Positions 7,603 to 13,861 of a stretch of DNA of 13,861 bases are shown here, piece by piece; position 1 is the first letter of the stretch; each line of letters begins with the position of its first letter. The DNA is from Acidimicrobiaceae bacterium (GTDB lineage: Bacteria; Actinomycetota; Acidimicrobiia; Acidimicrobiales; RAAP-2). Where the stretch lies: assembly GCA_003164275.1 (NCBI GenBank), contig PLSY01000199.1, positions 1 to 13,861 of the forward strand, given 5' to 3'. The notes under the pieces are model-generated. The model had not been told where the DNA came from. It saw only the letters and a list, made by a program, of their open reading frames with translations, and made no database searches. A program made the position numbers and the translations under genes.

Positions 7603-8727
7603 ATGGCCCTGGCCGGTGAACCCCCGACACCCGATCCCGTTTGGGTCGGTGACATCCAAATACGCATGCTCGCCGCGGTCGAATCGGTTCGCCTCGGCGA
7701 TGCGGTTCGAGCTGTCTATGGTGAGACTTATCCCGTTCGGTGGGCTTACGACGCCGACGAAGTGGCACGGCGGATCGAGGCCGGACTTCTGATCTCAGCC
7801 ATCGCCGAGACAGCCGACGGCGAATTTCTGTGTCATTCCGGCCTCTCGCTCGCTGCTCCAGAGGACGTCATCGGCCACGCCGGCCAAGCCCTCACGCTGC
7901 CAGCAGCCCGAGGGCGGCACATCTTTACAGCGGTCAAGCGGTACCTGGTCGAGTGGGCGACGTCGCGTGGCCTCGTCGGCATGTACAGCGAGGCCACCGC
8001 TGCCCATCCCTATAGCCAGCAGGCCCTCCTCGACCTCGGCGGCCACGAGACAGGGTTCTTGCTTGGCTTCATCCCCGAGTCAGTCGATAACAGCGTCTCG
8101 ACACCGAGTCCCGGTCGGCAGTCGGCCGCTCTGTTCTTCCTCCGCATCCGTCCGGGCAAAGAGCGGACGCTGTATGCACCGACCCGCCATCGAGAGATCG
8201 TGCGGGAGACGATCGAGATCTGTGACTTTCGAGCCCAACTCGCGGAAGCCCCGCTCCGATCCGATCTGCCTCCAAGTTCGCAGCTCCACGTCGGCATCCG
8301 ACCGGGCGACAACGTCGCAGTACTGACCGTAAGCCGGGCGGGTGACGACCTGACGGCCCGGGTCGATGCGGAGCGGTACCGCTTGTTCTCGGAAGGCGTA
8401 GACGCTCTCTACGTGGACCTCCCGCTAGACCAGCCCGAGTCGGCCCACGTGAGCGAATCACTCGAGAAGCTCAAGCTTTGTTACTCCGGGATCTTTCCCA
8501 ACAACAAGGCGGCCGGGGATGTTCTCCGACTGCAATGTCTGCGCAAGGCCACTGCATTGAGCCATGACGTGGTGGTGGCATCTCCTCACGGCACCGCATT
8601 GCTCCAGTATGTCCTCGCGGATATGGAGGCAGTAGGCCAATCCTTCGTGGGGACCCAAGACCAGCGGCTGGGAATGGAGGGCAGAGACGCAACTGCCTCG
8701 GGCATTCCGCTGGTGACGACGCCGTAG
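7603..8727 (+). CDS. Double GNAT-like protein of the RsbW-associated type
   Basis: 374 residues from the ATG at 7603; the frame is open to a TTG at 7573, but neither start has a strong ribosome binding site. Residues ~28-157 resemble a GNAT acetyltransferase fold: SAIAETADGEFLCHSGL strand pair, LTLPAARGRHIFTAVKRYLV (98-117) in the place of the acetyl-CoA loop and helix, and SEATAAHPYSQQALLDLGGH (129-148). The canonical R/QxxGxG loop is degenerate (RGRH), so acetyl transfer is doubtful. Residues ~225-315 look like a second, diverged copy (VAVLTVSRAGDDLTARVDAE, then YVDLPLDQPE and YSGIFP). I recall this arrangement, with HPYSQ and DLPL, in proteins fused to or adjacent to RsbW/HATPase-type anti-sigma regulators, which would fit the phosphatase operon upstream. 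Here the HATPase part is absent. Function is unknown; it should be cytosolic. Confidence 0.8.
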   Translation: MALAGEPPTPDPVWVGDIQIRMLAAVESVRLGDAVRAVYGETYPVRWAYDADEVARRIEAGLLISAIAETADGEFLCHSGLSLAAPEDVIGHAGQALTLPAARGRHIFTAVKRYLVEWATSRGLVGMYSEATAAHPYSQQALLDLGGHETGFLLGFIPESVDNSVSTPSPGRQSAALFFLRIRPGKERTLYAPTRHREIVRETIEICDFRAQLAEAPLRSDLPPSSQLHVGIRPGDNVAVLTVSRAGDDLTARVDAERYRLFSEGVDALYVDLPLDQPESAHVSESLEKLKLCYSGIFPNNKAAGDVLRLQCLRKATALSHDVVVASPHGTALLQYVLADMEAVGQSFVGTQDQRLGMEGRDATASGIPLVTTP

Positions 8728-8807
8728 ACATTGCCCACCATGTCCGGAGTCAGGGCCGGTCAGGCACCCACGACTGCGTCACAAGACCCCGAAAAGGCAC
8801 CTTCAGC

Positions 8808-8853
8808 CATCTGGTCTGGACCCGCACCAGATGTCTCGCATCGAGTTCGAGAC
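8808..8853. terminator. Tandem hairpins between convergent genes
   Basis: CATCTGGT (8808-8815) and ACCAGATG (8826-8833) form a perfect 8-bp stem with a 10-nt loop. A second stem, GTCTCG (8833-8838) with CGAGAC (8848-8853), abuts it. The pair lies between two convergent genes ending at 8727 and 8878, where a bidirectional terminator is expected. Neither hairpin has a T-tract, as is common in high-GC actinobacteria. Confidence 0.5.
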
Positions 8854-8877
8854 TGATCGCCATGTGGCGGCCAGAGC

Positions 8878-9402
8878 TCAGATAGCCGACTCGTCAGTTT
8901 CGACCTCGGGCTTGTCCGGTCGGTAGGTGGCGCCCAACAGAGCTGCAGCTGAGGCCACTCCGAGCAGCGCGGCACCGAGTGCTGCCCCTTTGCCAGACCG
9001 GGACTTTCGGCCGAGCAGGCCGTCAACCGACCACCGACCATTTCCTAGCCCGGCGAGGGCCACTGCGGTCGTGGCTACCACCGCTGTGTACTCCCAGCCT
9101 CCCTTGAACACGAAGAAACCCTTGCCACGATGGTCCGTGGCAGCAGCCGTGGTCATGAGTCCGACGACCGCAGCGCTCGGCAACGGGTTGGCGGCACCGA
9201 GGATGATGAGAGCACCGGCACCAATCTCGGTTGCGGCTGCCATACGCGCATGAACCGCCGCTGGCTTCAGCCCGAGTGCCTCGAACCAGCCCGTGGTGCC
9301 TTCGAGACCGCCGGCACCAAACACCTTGTTTGTTCCATGGACCACCAACATCGGTCCGATCGCGGCCCGGAGGGCCAACGCTGCAAAGTCCTTGTCACTC
9401 AT
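8878..9402 (-). CDS. DoxX-like integral membrane protein
   Basis: 174 residues from an ATG with AAAGGAG 6 nt upstream. The N-terminus FAALALRAAIGPMLVVHGTN (6-25), followed by KVFGAGGLEGTTGWFEALGL (26-45), is the DoxX first helix and its conserved Gly-rich loop. Further hydrophobic helices lie at ~52-71, ~75-90, ~104-120 and ~139-159, giving four or five membrane spans. The short polar tail ending in ETDESAI is predicted to be exposed. DoxX proteins are small membrane proteins linked in some actinobacteria to redox and thiol-stress complexes, but most copies have no assigned role. The conserved ATEIGAGALIILG segment in helix two also fits the family. The next gene on the same strand starts about 200 bp upstream, so this is probably its own transcription unit. 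Confidence 0.88.
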   Translation of the reverse strand: MSDKDFAALALRAAIGPMLVVHGTNKVFGAGGLEGTTGWFEALGLKPAAVHARMAAATEIGAGALIILGAANPLPSAAVVGLMTTAAATDHRGKGFFVFKGGWEYTAVVATTAVALAGLGNGRWSVDGLLGRKSRSGKGAALGAALLGVASAAALLGATYRPDKPEVETDESAI

Positions 9403-9408
9403 TCCGGT

Positions 9409-9415
9409 CTCCTTT
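9409..9415 (-). promoter_or_regulatory. Ribosome binding site of the DoxX-like gene
   Basis: On the minus strand this reads AAAGGAG, 6 nt before the ATG at 9402. It is a near-consensus site and supports that start. Confidence 0.75.
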
Positions 9416-9605
9416 GGATCATCGCCGGTACGCCCAGAACCTTAGGACGTCGCGGCAGGTCGAATTTCACTCCAACCTCGTCGTACCTCGAAACGACCCT
9501 GGTTAGCGAGGCTCAGCGTTCCCGGCGATGGGGCACCCAGGTCACCCTGGACAATGAACAGGAAAACGCCAGAAGTTGCCCAGGTCAGGCGCCAACGGTT
9601 CCCTC

Positions 9606-10112
9606 TCAGTCGTGAGGCAGACCCCAGTCGCGATCAGGGGCTCCGGGCGGAAGATTCATCGGCTCAGTCGGCGTCCATCCGCTCGAAGCCAAGTCCTCGA
9701 GCACATGCACCATGTTGTAGGCGTCCTCTTGATAACTGAACTTTCCGTCGCCCGCATAGCGGATACGCGAAAATGCGGACTGAGCGAACGGGGAGCCATC
9801 CTCACGAGCACCGGGGATGCACTGCGTCCACTTGACGACGATGTCGTCGCCTTCGATAGCGGTGAACTCGACTGGGAATTTCCAGTCTCCGAGGCCGACC
9901 ATGGAATGCTCAAGCCAGTGGGCGATGGCAGCCTTGCCCTCTATTCGGCCCCACGCCGCATCTACGTAGACGGCATCATCGGTGTAGAAGTCGGCGAGGA
10001 CACCAAAGCCACTCGGCTCCAGTCCCTCTTCGATGCGCTGACGAAGCTCGTGGTAGCGATCGACCGTGGCCCGGACTTCGGCATGAGAATGGGTCTGAGG
10101 ACTCGGCGTCAT
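9606..10112 (-). CDS. SnoaL/NTF2-like domain protein
   Basis: 168 residues from the ATG at 10112. The pattern of an N-terminal helix (AEVRATVDRYHELRQRIEEG, 11-30), then LADFYTDDAVYVDAAWGRIE (39-58), GKAAIAHWLEHSMVG (59-73), a strand set around VEFTAIEGDDIVVKWTQCIP (81-100) and SRIRYAGDGKFSYQEDAYN (115-133) matches the SnoaL/NTF2-like cone fold. Such proteins can be isomerases, hydratases, epoxide hydrolases or simply ligand binders. D45 and D51 line the usual pocket entrance, but no reaction can be assigned. No clear ribosome binding site precedes this ATG. TACCCT, a -10-like hexamer, lies 6 nt upstream, so a leaderless transcript is possible. A GTG at 10154 would add 14 Pro/Arg-rich residues and looks less likely. 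No signal peptide is visible. Confidence 0.87.
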   Translation of the reverse strand: MTPSPQTHSHAEVRATVDRYHELRQRIEEGLEPSGFGVLADFYTDDAVYVDAAWGRIEGKAAIAHWLEHSMVGLGDWKFPVEFTAIEGDDIVVKWTQCIPGAREDGSPFAQSAFSRIRYAGDGKFSYQEDAYNMVHVLEDLASSGWTPTEPMNLPPGAPDRDWGLPHD

Positions 10113-10268
10113 GGGCCGAGGGTAGCCCGGGAGGGCACGGCGCGGCGGGCTCACTGTCCGGTAGCACCGCCCCGGCGTGACCAGGGAGCGGACTGGGGTA
10201 CTAGATTGCGCTCAGGGTGCCTCTTCGACCGGTAGGTGGGCCCTCAAGCTTGAGCATGGGATGAGCGA

Positions 10269-10481
10269 ATGCATTTCGACCGTGACCTGTGTCCACGGTG
10301 TGGCGGATACGAGATTCGACTGCGATTTTGGCGCCCGACTGCAGATCCTGAGCCCAGATGGGAAGGCACGTGCCGGGAGTGCCGGATCATGTGGCTCGAG
10401 TCTCCCACGGGCATGCCCATCATTCGGCCGATCAATGACGAGCCAACAGGTGACGTCAAACAGCTCGAAGCCAGGCACTGA
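10269..10481 (+). CDS. Small zinc-ribbon protein
   Basis: 70 residues. Two CxxC knuckles, C8-x2-C11 (LCPRCGGYE) and C35-x2-C38 (GTCRECRIMW), form a four-cysteine zinc ribbon with about 23 residues between them, much as in rubredoxin-like and zinc-ribbon hypothetical proteins. The region between the knuckles (EIRLRFWRPTADPEPRWEGT) looks like a beta hairpin, and the tail is acidic and unstructured. The zinc ribbon may bind nucleic acid or a protein partner; no enzyme function is visible. The ATG has a weak GAG-type upstream site. It is divergent from the SnoaL-like gene, and its stop is only 9 bp from the end of the convergent membrane-peptide gene. The cysteine spacing is the main reason to believe it is real. 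Confidence 0.7.
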   Translation: MHFDRDLCPRCGGYEIRLRFWRPTADPEPRWEGTCRECRIMWLESPTGMPIIRPINDEPTGDVKQLEARH

Positions 10482-10490
10482 CCCGACCGG

Positions 10491-10685
10491 CTACGACTTG
10501 GCGCAGGTGGCGTGGAGATGCCATCCATGATGGACCAGGAGGCATGTCTGTCCGAATGCATGGATGGTGTCGTATCCATCGCTGGTGGCGATGAAAGCAA
10601 TCAGGGCGATTACAACCAGCACTGCACAAATGCCCACCACTCTGACAATGGTTCGCCGTCCTGATCCCATGGACCACGATGACAT
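10491..10685 (-). CDS. Small single-span membrane protein
   Basis: 64 residues from the ATG at 10685 (59 from the ATG at 10670; neither has a strong ribosome binding site). A basic stretch (GSGRRTIVR) precedes one long hydrophobic helix, IVRVVGICAVLVVIALIAFI (13-32). A short tail follows, with two cysteines and several histidines in HHGWHLH and HATCAKS. This topology (positive inside, one span, His/Cys-rich outer tail) suggests a small inner-membrane peptide; the His/Cys tail could bind a metal, which is speculation. I do not recognise a family. It converges on the zinc-ribbon gene and is divergent from the acyl-CoA synthetase gene. Its short length keeps confidence moderate. Confidence 0.5.
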   Translation of the reverse strand: MSSWSMGSGRRTIVRVVGICAVLVVIALIAFIATSDGYDTIHAFGQTCLLVHHGWHLHATCAKS

Positions 10686-10820
10686 AAAGGCGACCTGGTC
10701 GGTGGCACACGACACTTCCGCAAGAAGCGATCAATCGTCGCCTCATTCGGATCCGATGAGGACCTTCGATGGCTATGGTCACGGCACGAGTGTCATGCTT
10801 TGCTACGCCTTCACGCACGA

Positions 10821-10827
10821 AAGAGGA
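10821..10827 (+). promoter_or_regulatory. Ribosome binding site of the acyl-CoA synthetase gene
   Basis: AAGAGGA lies 5 nt before the ATG at 10833. It favours this start over the in-frame ATG-less extension to 10800, where no site is seen. Confidence 0.6.
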
Positions 10828-10832
10828 CCGAG

Positions 10833-12539
10833 ATGACCCTGACATGGCCCGATGCCAGCCTGTCCGAAGACATTCGACAAGCCCTCACCGGCCGCGGGTC
10901 CCCGTTCGAACTGGCAAAAGAGCAAGTCTTGGGGGCGACGATGGAGGTGTTCGCCAATCGCCCCAAGTCCATCGTGGAGATCTTGCGCAGTGGAGCCGAG
11001 AGGTTCGCCGGACGCCCCTATCTGGTGTTTCCCGACCGCCAGCTTACCTTCGATTCGGTCCTCGGGCCGATAGCCGCAGTGGCCCAGAGCCTCCATGAGA
11101 AATACGGGATCCGCAAGGGTGACAGGGTGGCCATCGCTGCGGCCAACTGCATCGAGTACGCGCTGACCTTCTGGGCCGTGACATCCCTCGGCGGGATCAC
11201 CGTGGCGCTCAACGGTTGGTGGACAGGCCCTGAAATGGCCTACGCGTTGAAGCTCACGGAACCGAAGCTGCTCCTCGGCGACCGGCGCCGCTTGGAACGG
11301 CTGCATACGGTGGGATCTGACGGCTTTTCCACGGTGGTGTTCGAGGACGACTTTGCCGCTCTGGAAGAGTCAGGCACCGGGGCCACGCTGGCGGATGCAG
11401 ACATCGACGAGGACGATCCCTTCTTGATCCTGTTCACAAGCGGGACAACCGGTCGGCCCAAGGGGGCCATGATCTCCCACCGGAGCAACATCCATTTCGG
11501 CATGGCGTCACAGCTGCGCGGTGCGGAGGGCTTGGCTTCGGCTGCCGCAGCCGCTGGACAGTCGATCCAGCCCCCGGGTCCTCCGTGCTCCATCTCCGCC
11601 AGCCCCATGTTCCATGTAGCCGGCCTCAATTGCTCGCTCGTCATGGCGCCGACCACTGGGATGACCATCGTGTATCCGCCAACCGGTAAATGGCTGGAAG
11701 CAACCCAGCTCGAGCTGACGCAAAACCATCAGGCCACCATGTGGTCCCTCGTCCCGACCCAGCTGTGGCGGCTCCTCGAATGGCCCGACATCGACAGCTA
11801 CGATCTGAGTTCCCTCCGCATCATCGGCGGAGGTAGTGCGGTGTGGGCGCCCGAGCTGCTGCGGCGCCTAGAGGAGAAGCTCCCCTGGGTACGGCCCGGA
11901 CTCGCCCTTGGGTACGGCATGACCGAGACGAACGGCCTGGGCACATCGCTCGGGCCCAAGGGCACATATCTCCATCCCGACTCGATCGGACAGGCCTCCC
12001 CGACCGTCCAAGTGGATATCCGTGATCCCCAAACCCATGAGTCCGTCCCCGACGGAGTGGTCGGCGAGATTGCCCTTCGGGGCGGTTCCACCTTCCTCGG
12101 CTATTGGCGCAATCCTGAGGCGACAGCCAAGTCCCTCGACTCTGATCGCTGGTACCACACCGGTGACTTCGGACACATACGGGACGGCTATGTGTACTTG
12201 GAAGGCAGACGACAGGATCTCATCATCCGTGGGGGCGAGAACATCTACCCAGTCGAGATCGAGAACCGCCTCATAGAGCATCCCGGAATATTCGAGGTGG
12301 CGGTAGTGGGGGTCCCCCACCCCACCATCGGTCAAGAGGTCAAGGCCTACGTTGTAGAGAAGTCGCCGGGGGCCTTGAGCCAGTCCGATGTCAAGGACTG
12401 GTGCGCGGAGGTGCTTGCCGCTTTCAAGGTGCCAACCTACGTTGATTTCCTCCCCGAACTTCCCCACAATGCCTCGGGCAAAGTACTGAAACATCTCCTT
12501 GGAGCCGAACAGGCGCCGAACGACTTCGTCCAGGAATGA
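10833..12539 (+). CDS. Acyl-CoA synthetase (FadD-like, AMP-forming)
   Basis: 568 residues, class I adenylate-forming enzyme. It would activate a carboxylic acid with ATP to an acyl-adenylate and then an acyl-CoA thioester in the cytosol. Motifs in order: phosphate-binding loop ILFTSGTTGRPKGAM (199-213), GYGMTET (360-366), YHTGDFG with ribose-binding D445, hinge region EGRRQDLIIRGGENIYPVEI (457-476) and the C-terminal catalytic lysine K550 in NASGKVLKH. All are intact, so it should be active. The N-terminal 40 residues precede the usual SIVEILRSGAERF start of the family. The substrate (fatty, aromatic or steroid side-chain acid) cannot be read from the sequence. The acyl-CoA dehydrogenase gene follows after 6 bp, indicating one operon. 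Nothing in the upstream region identifies a regulator. Confidence 0.95.
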   Translation: MTLTWPDASLSEDIRQALTGRGSPFELAKEQVLGATMEVFANRPKSIVEILRSGAERFAGRPYLVFPDRQLTFDSVLGPIAAVAQSLHEKYGIRKGDRVAIAAANCIEYALTFWAVTSLGGITVALNGWWTGPEMAYALKLTEPKLLLGDRRRLERLHTVGSDGFSTVVFEDDFAALEESGTGATLADADIDEDDPFLILFTSGTTGRPKGAMISHRSNIHFGMASQLRGAEGLASAAAAAGQSIQPPGPPCSISASPMFHVAGLNCSLVMAPTTGMTIVYPPTGKWLEATQLELTQNHQATMWSLVPTQLWRLLEWPDIDSYDLSSLRIIGGGSAVWAPELLRRLEEKLPWVRPGLALGYGMTETNGLGTSLGPKGTYLHPDSIGQASPTVQVDIRDPQTHESVPDGVVGEIALRGGSTFLGYWRNPEATAKSLDSDRWYHTGDFGHIRDGYVYLEGRRQDLIIRGGENIYPVEIENRLIEHPGIFEVAVVGVPHPTIGQEVKAYVVEKSPGALSQSDVKDWCAEVLAAFKVPTYVDFLPELPHNASGKVLKHLLGAEQAPNDFVQE

Positions 12540-12545
12540 GCAGTC

Positions 12546-13787
12546 ATGGACTTTGATGAATCCCCAGGGGAGGCCGCCTTCCGGGCTGAAGCCTTTGCAT
12601 GGCTCAGTGCTCATGCCCAACTGAAAGACCCGACGAATGCCGGTCCGACACCGGTAGGGGAGACCGACCCGGACCTTGAACTGAAGCACGTGCATGAATC
12701 CCAGGCATGGCAGAGGACGCTGTTCGAAGCCGGCTGGGCGGGAATCACGTGGCCAAAGGAGTACGGCGGCCGGGGAGCAAGTCCCATTGAGGCTTTGATC
12801 TTTGCCCAGGAACAGGCCCGCTTCGATATACCGGCCAGCGTCTTCGCCCAAGGAATTGGCATGGCCGGGCCCACCCTCATGGCCCACGGAACGACGAAGC
12901 AAAAAGAGCGCTTTCTCCTGCCGATGCTGCGGGGCGACGAGATTTGGTGTCAGCTCTTCAGCGAGCCGGGGGCCGGCTCCGACCTGGCCTCACTCTCCAC
13001 GAGTGCCGTGCGCGACGGAGATGTGTACATCGTGAATGGCCAGAAAGTCTGGACGTCCTCAGCCCACTTCAGCGACTGGGGAATCCTTCTGGCCCGTACC
13101 GACTTCGATGCCCCGAAGCATCGCGGCATCACTTACTTCCTGGTCGACATGAAAACCCCGGGCATCGATATCCGTCCGCTCCGCCAGGCAACAGGGGCAG
13201 CCCACTTCAACGAAGTCTTCCTTACCAACGTCCACATCCCCGTCGAAAACGTCATCGGTCCCGTCAATGGGGGGTGGGGAGTGACCATGACCACCCTCGT
13301 CAACGAGCGCACCCTGATCGGATCAGGGACCGGCGTCGGCGACGCCTTCGGGGATATCGTCCGGTTGGCCAGACAGTTCGGCCGGACCACCGACCCCCTC
13401 GTCCGCCAATCTCTGGCTGCCGCCTACATCCGCCTCCAGCTACTCAAGTACCTGGGATGGCGCATCCAGACGGCGGTAGCCCAGAACGCGCAACCCGGAC
13501 CAGAGAGTTCAGTGCTCAAACTCGGCCTGTCCCGCCATCTGACCTTGACCGGGGATCTCGTCATGTCCCTTCAAGGGGCAGAGGCCGATCTGTTGGACTA
13601 CTCCGATCCGTCGAGCGGGCGGTGGACGCTGCAGTTCCTCGGGCAGTGGCAGGCAAAACTCGGGGGCGGGACTGAGCAGATACAGCGGAACATCATCGCC
13701 GAACGAGTACTTGGTCTGCCGGCCGAGCCTCGAGTGGACAAAGGGATGCCATTCCGCCAATCTTCGCCCGCTCCGAAACCTGTCTGA
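12546..13787 (+). CDS. Acyl-CoA dehydrogenase (FadE-like)
   Basis: 413 residues, usual length for a FAD-dependent acyl-CoA dehydrogenase that introduces the alpha,beta double bond of an acyl-CoA. The N-terminal helical domain holds WPKEYGGRG (69-77). The FAD/substrate signature CQLFSEPGAGSDLASL (135-150) is followed by VNGQKVWTSSA (163-173). The C-terminal domain ends in GGGTEQIQRNIIAERVLGLP (373-392), the standard FAD-contact helix. The position that carries the catalytic Glu in medium-chain enzymes (YEGT) is Gly here (GGGT). The candidate base is instead E254 in LVNERTLIG, which aligns by motif with the Glu used by isovaleryl- and long-chain-type enzymes. It follows the acyl-CoA synthetase by 6 bp, so they are probably co-transcribed. 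It could instead be one half of an alpha2-beta2 dehydrogenase whose partner lies beyond the window. Confidence 0.94.
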   Translation: MDFDESPGEAAFRAEAFAWLSAHAQLKDPTNAGPTPVGETDPDLELKHVHESQAWQRTLFEAGWAGITWPKEYGGRGASPIEALIFAQEQARFDIPASVFAQGIGMAGPTLMAHGTTKQKERFLLPMLRGDEIWCQLFSEPGAGSDLASLSTSAVRDGDVYIVNGQKVWTSSAHFSDWGILLARTDFDAPKHRGITYFLVDMKTPGIDIRPLRQATGAAHFNEVFLTNVHIPVENVIGPVNGGWGVTMTTLVNERTLIGSGTGVGDAFGDIVRLARQFGRTTDPLVRQSLAAAYIRLQLLKYLGWRIQTAVAQNAQPGPESSVLKLGLSRHLTLTGDLVMSLQGAEADLLDYSDPSSGRWTLQFLGQWQAKLGGGTEQIQRNIIAERVLGLPAEPRVDKGMPFRQSSPAPKPV

Positions 13788-13793
13788 TCCAGC

Positions 13794-13805
13794 GCCCATT
13801 TGGGC
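13794..13805. terminator. Small hairpin after the FadD-FadE pair
   Basis: GCCC (13794-13797) and GGGC (13802-13805) flank a 4-nt ATTT loop, 6 nt after the dehydrogenase stop. The stem is only 4 bp with no T-tract, so it is a weak candidate, and the operon may continue past the window. Confidence 0.2.
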
Positions 13806-13861
13806 TGCCACTCAACTTACGGCGGTCAAACCAATCCGGCTTTACGCGATGAGGCGTGGGT

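Noticed and set aside
9576..10235. 219-residue plus-strand open frame
   Set aside because: It is antisense to the SnoaL-like gene and shows no recognisable domain.
11868..12902. 344-residue minus-strand open frame
   Set aside because: It is antisense to the acyl-CoA synthetase and dehydrogenase genes, which carry complete family motifs. Long antisense frames are expected in high-GC coding DNA.

Overview
The window is high-GC DNA with dense, GC3-rich coding on both strands, GTG as well as ATG starts, and several short genes of the kinds common in actinobacterial genomes (SRPBCC, DoxX, SnoaL-like, FadD/FadE, SpoIIE-type phosphatase). It most likely comes from an actinobacterium, possibly an Acidimicrobiia-like environmental lineage. 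That placement is inference; there is no rRNA, tRNA or other phylogenetic marker here.

Layout. Positions 3-755 hold the 3' end of a gene for a secreted parallel beta-helix-type protein. Positions about 901-1300 (minus) hold the frameshifted C-terminal relic of a DDE-type transposase. From 1.5 to 3.2 kb are three small genes: an SRPBCC-domain protein (plus), a conserved-looking protein of unknown function (minus) and a DUF6176-like protein (minus). A gap of about 550 bp without a recognisable gene leads into the main block.

Signalling block (3701-6889, plus). Three genes overlap by 8 and 4 nt: a receiver-SpoIIE/PP2C phosphatase fusion, a membrane CHASE3-HAMP histidine kinase, and a stand-alone Rcp1-like receiver. 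They look like one translationally coupled operon: the kinase senses something outside the membrane and can phosphorylate two receivers, one of which gates a phosphatase. RsbU-type phosphatases of this kind normally act on anti-sigma-factor antagonists, but no antagonist, anti-sigma or sigma gene is visible in the window. A double GNAT-like protein (7603-8727, plus) of a type I recall being associated with RsbW-like ATPases lies 0.7 kb downstream, beyond a small minus-strand gene of unknown function.

From 8.7 to 10.7 kb are a DoxX-like membrane protein and a SnoaL/NTF2-like protein (both minus), then two tiny convergent genes, a four-cysteine zinc-ribbon protein and a single-span membrane peptide. 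The window ends with a tightly spaced FadD-FadE type pair (acyl-CoA synthetase then acyl-CoA dehydrogenase, 10833-13787, plus), which together would activate a carboxylic acid to its CoA thioester and take the first beta-oxidation step.

I see no CRISPR array, tRNA, rRNA, prophage or intact mobile element. The most interesting part is the branched phosphatase signalling operon together with the orphan GNAT-like protein. It is an unusual arrangement of known parts rather than a clearly new system.
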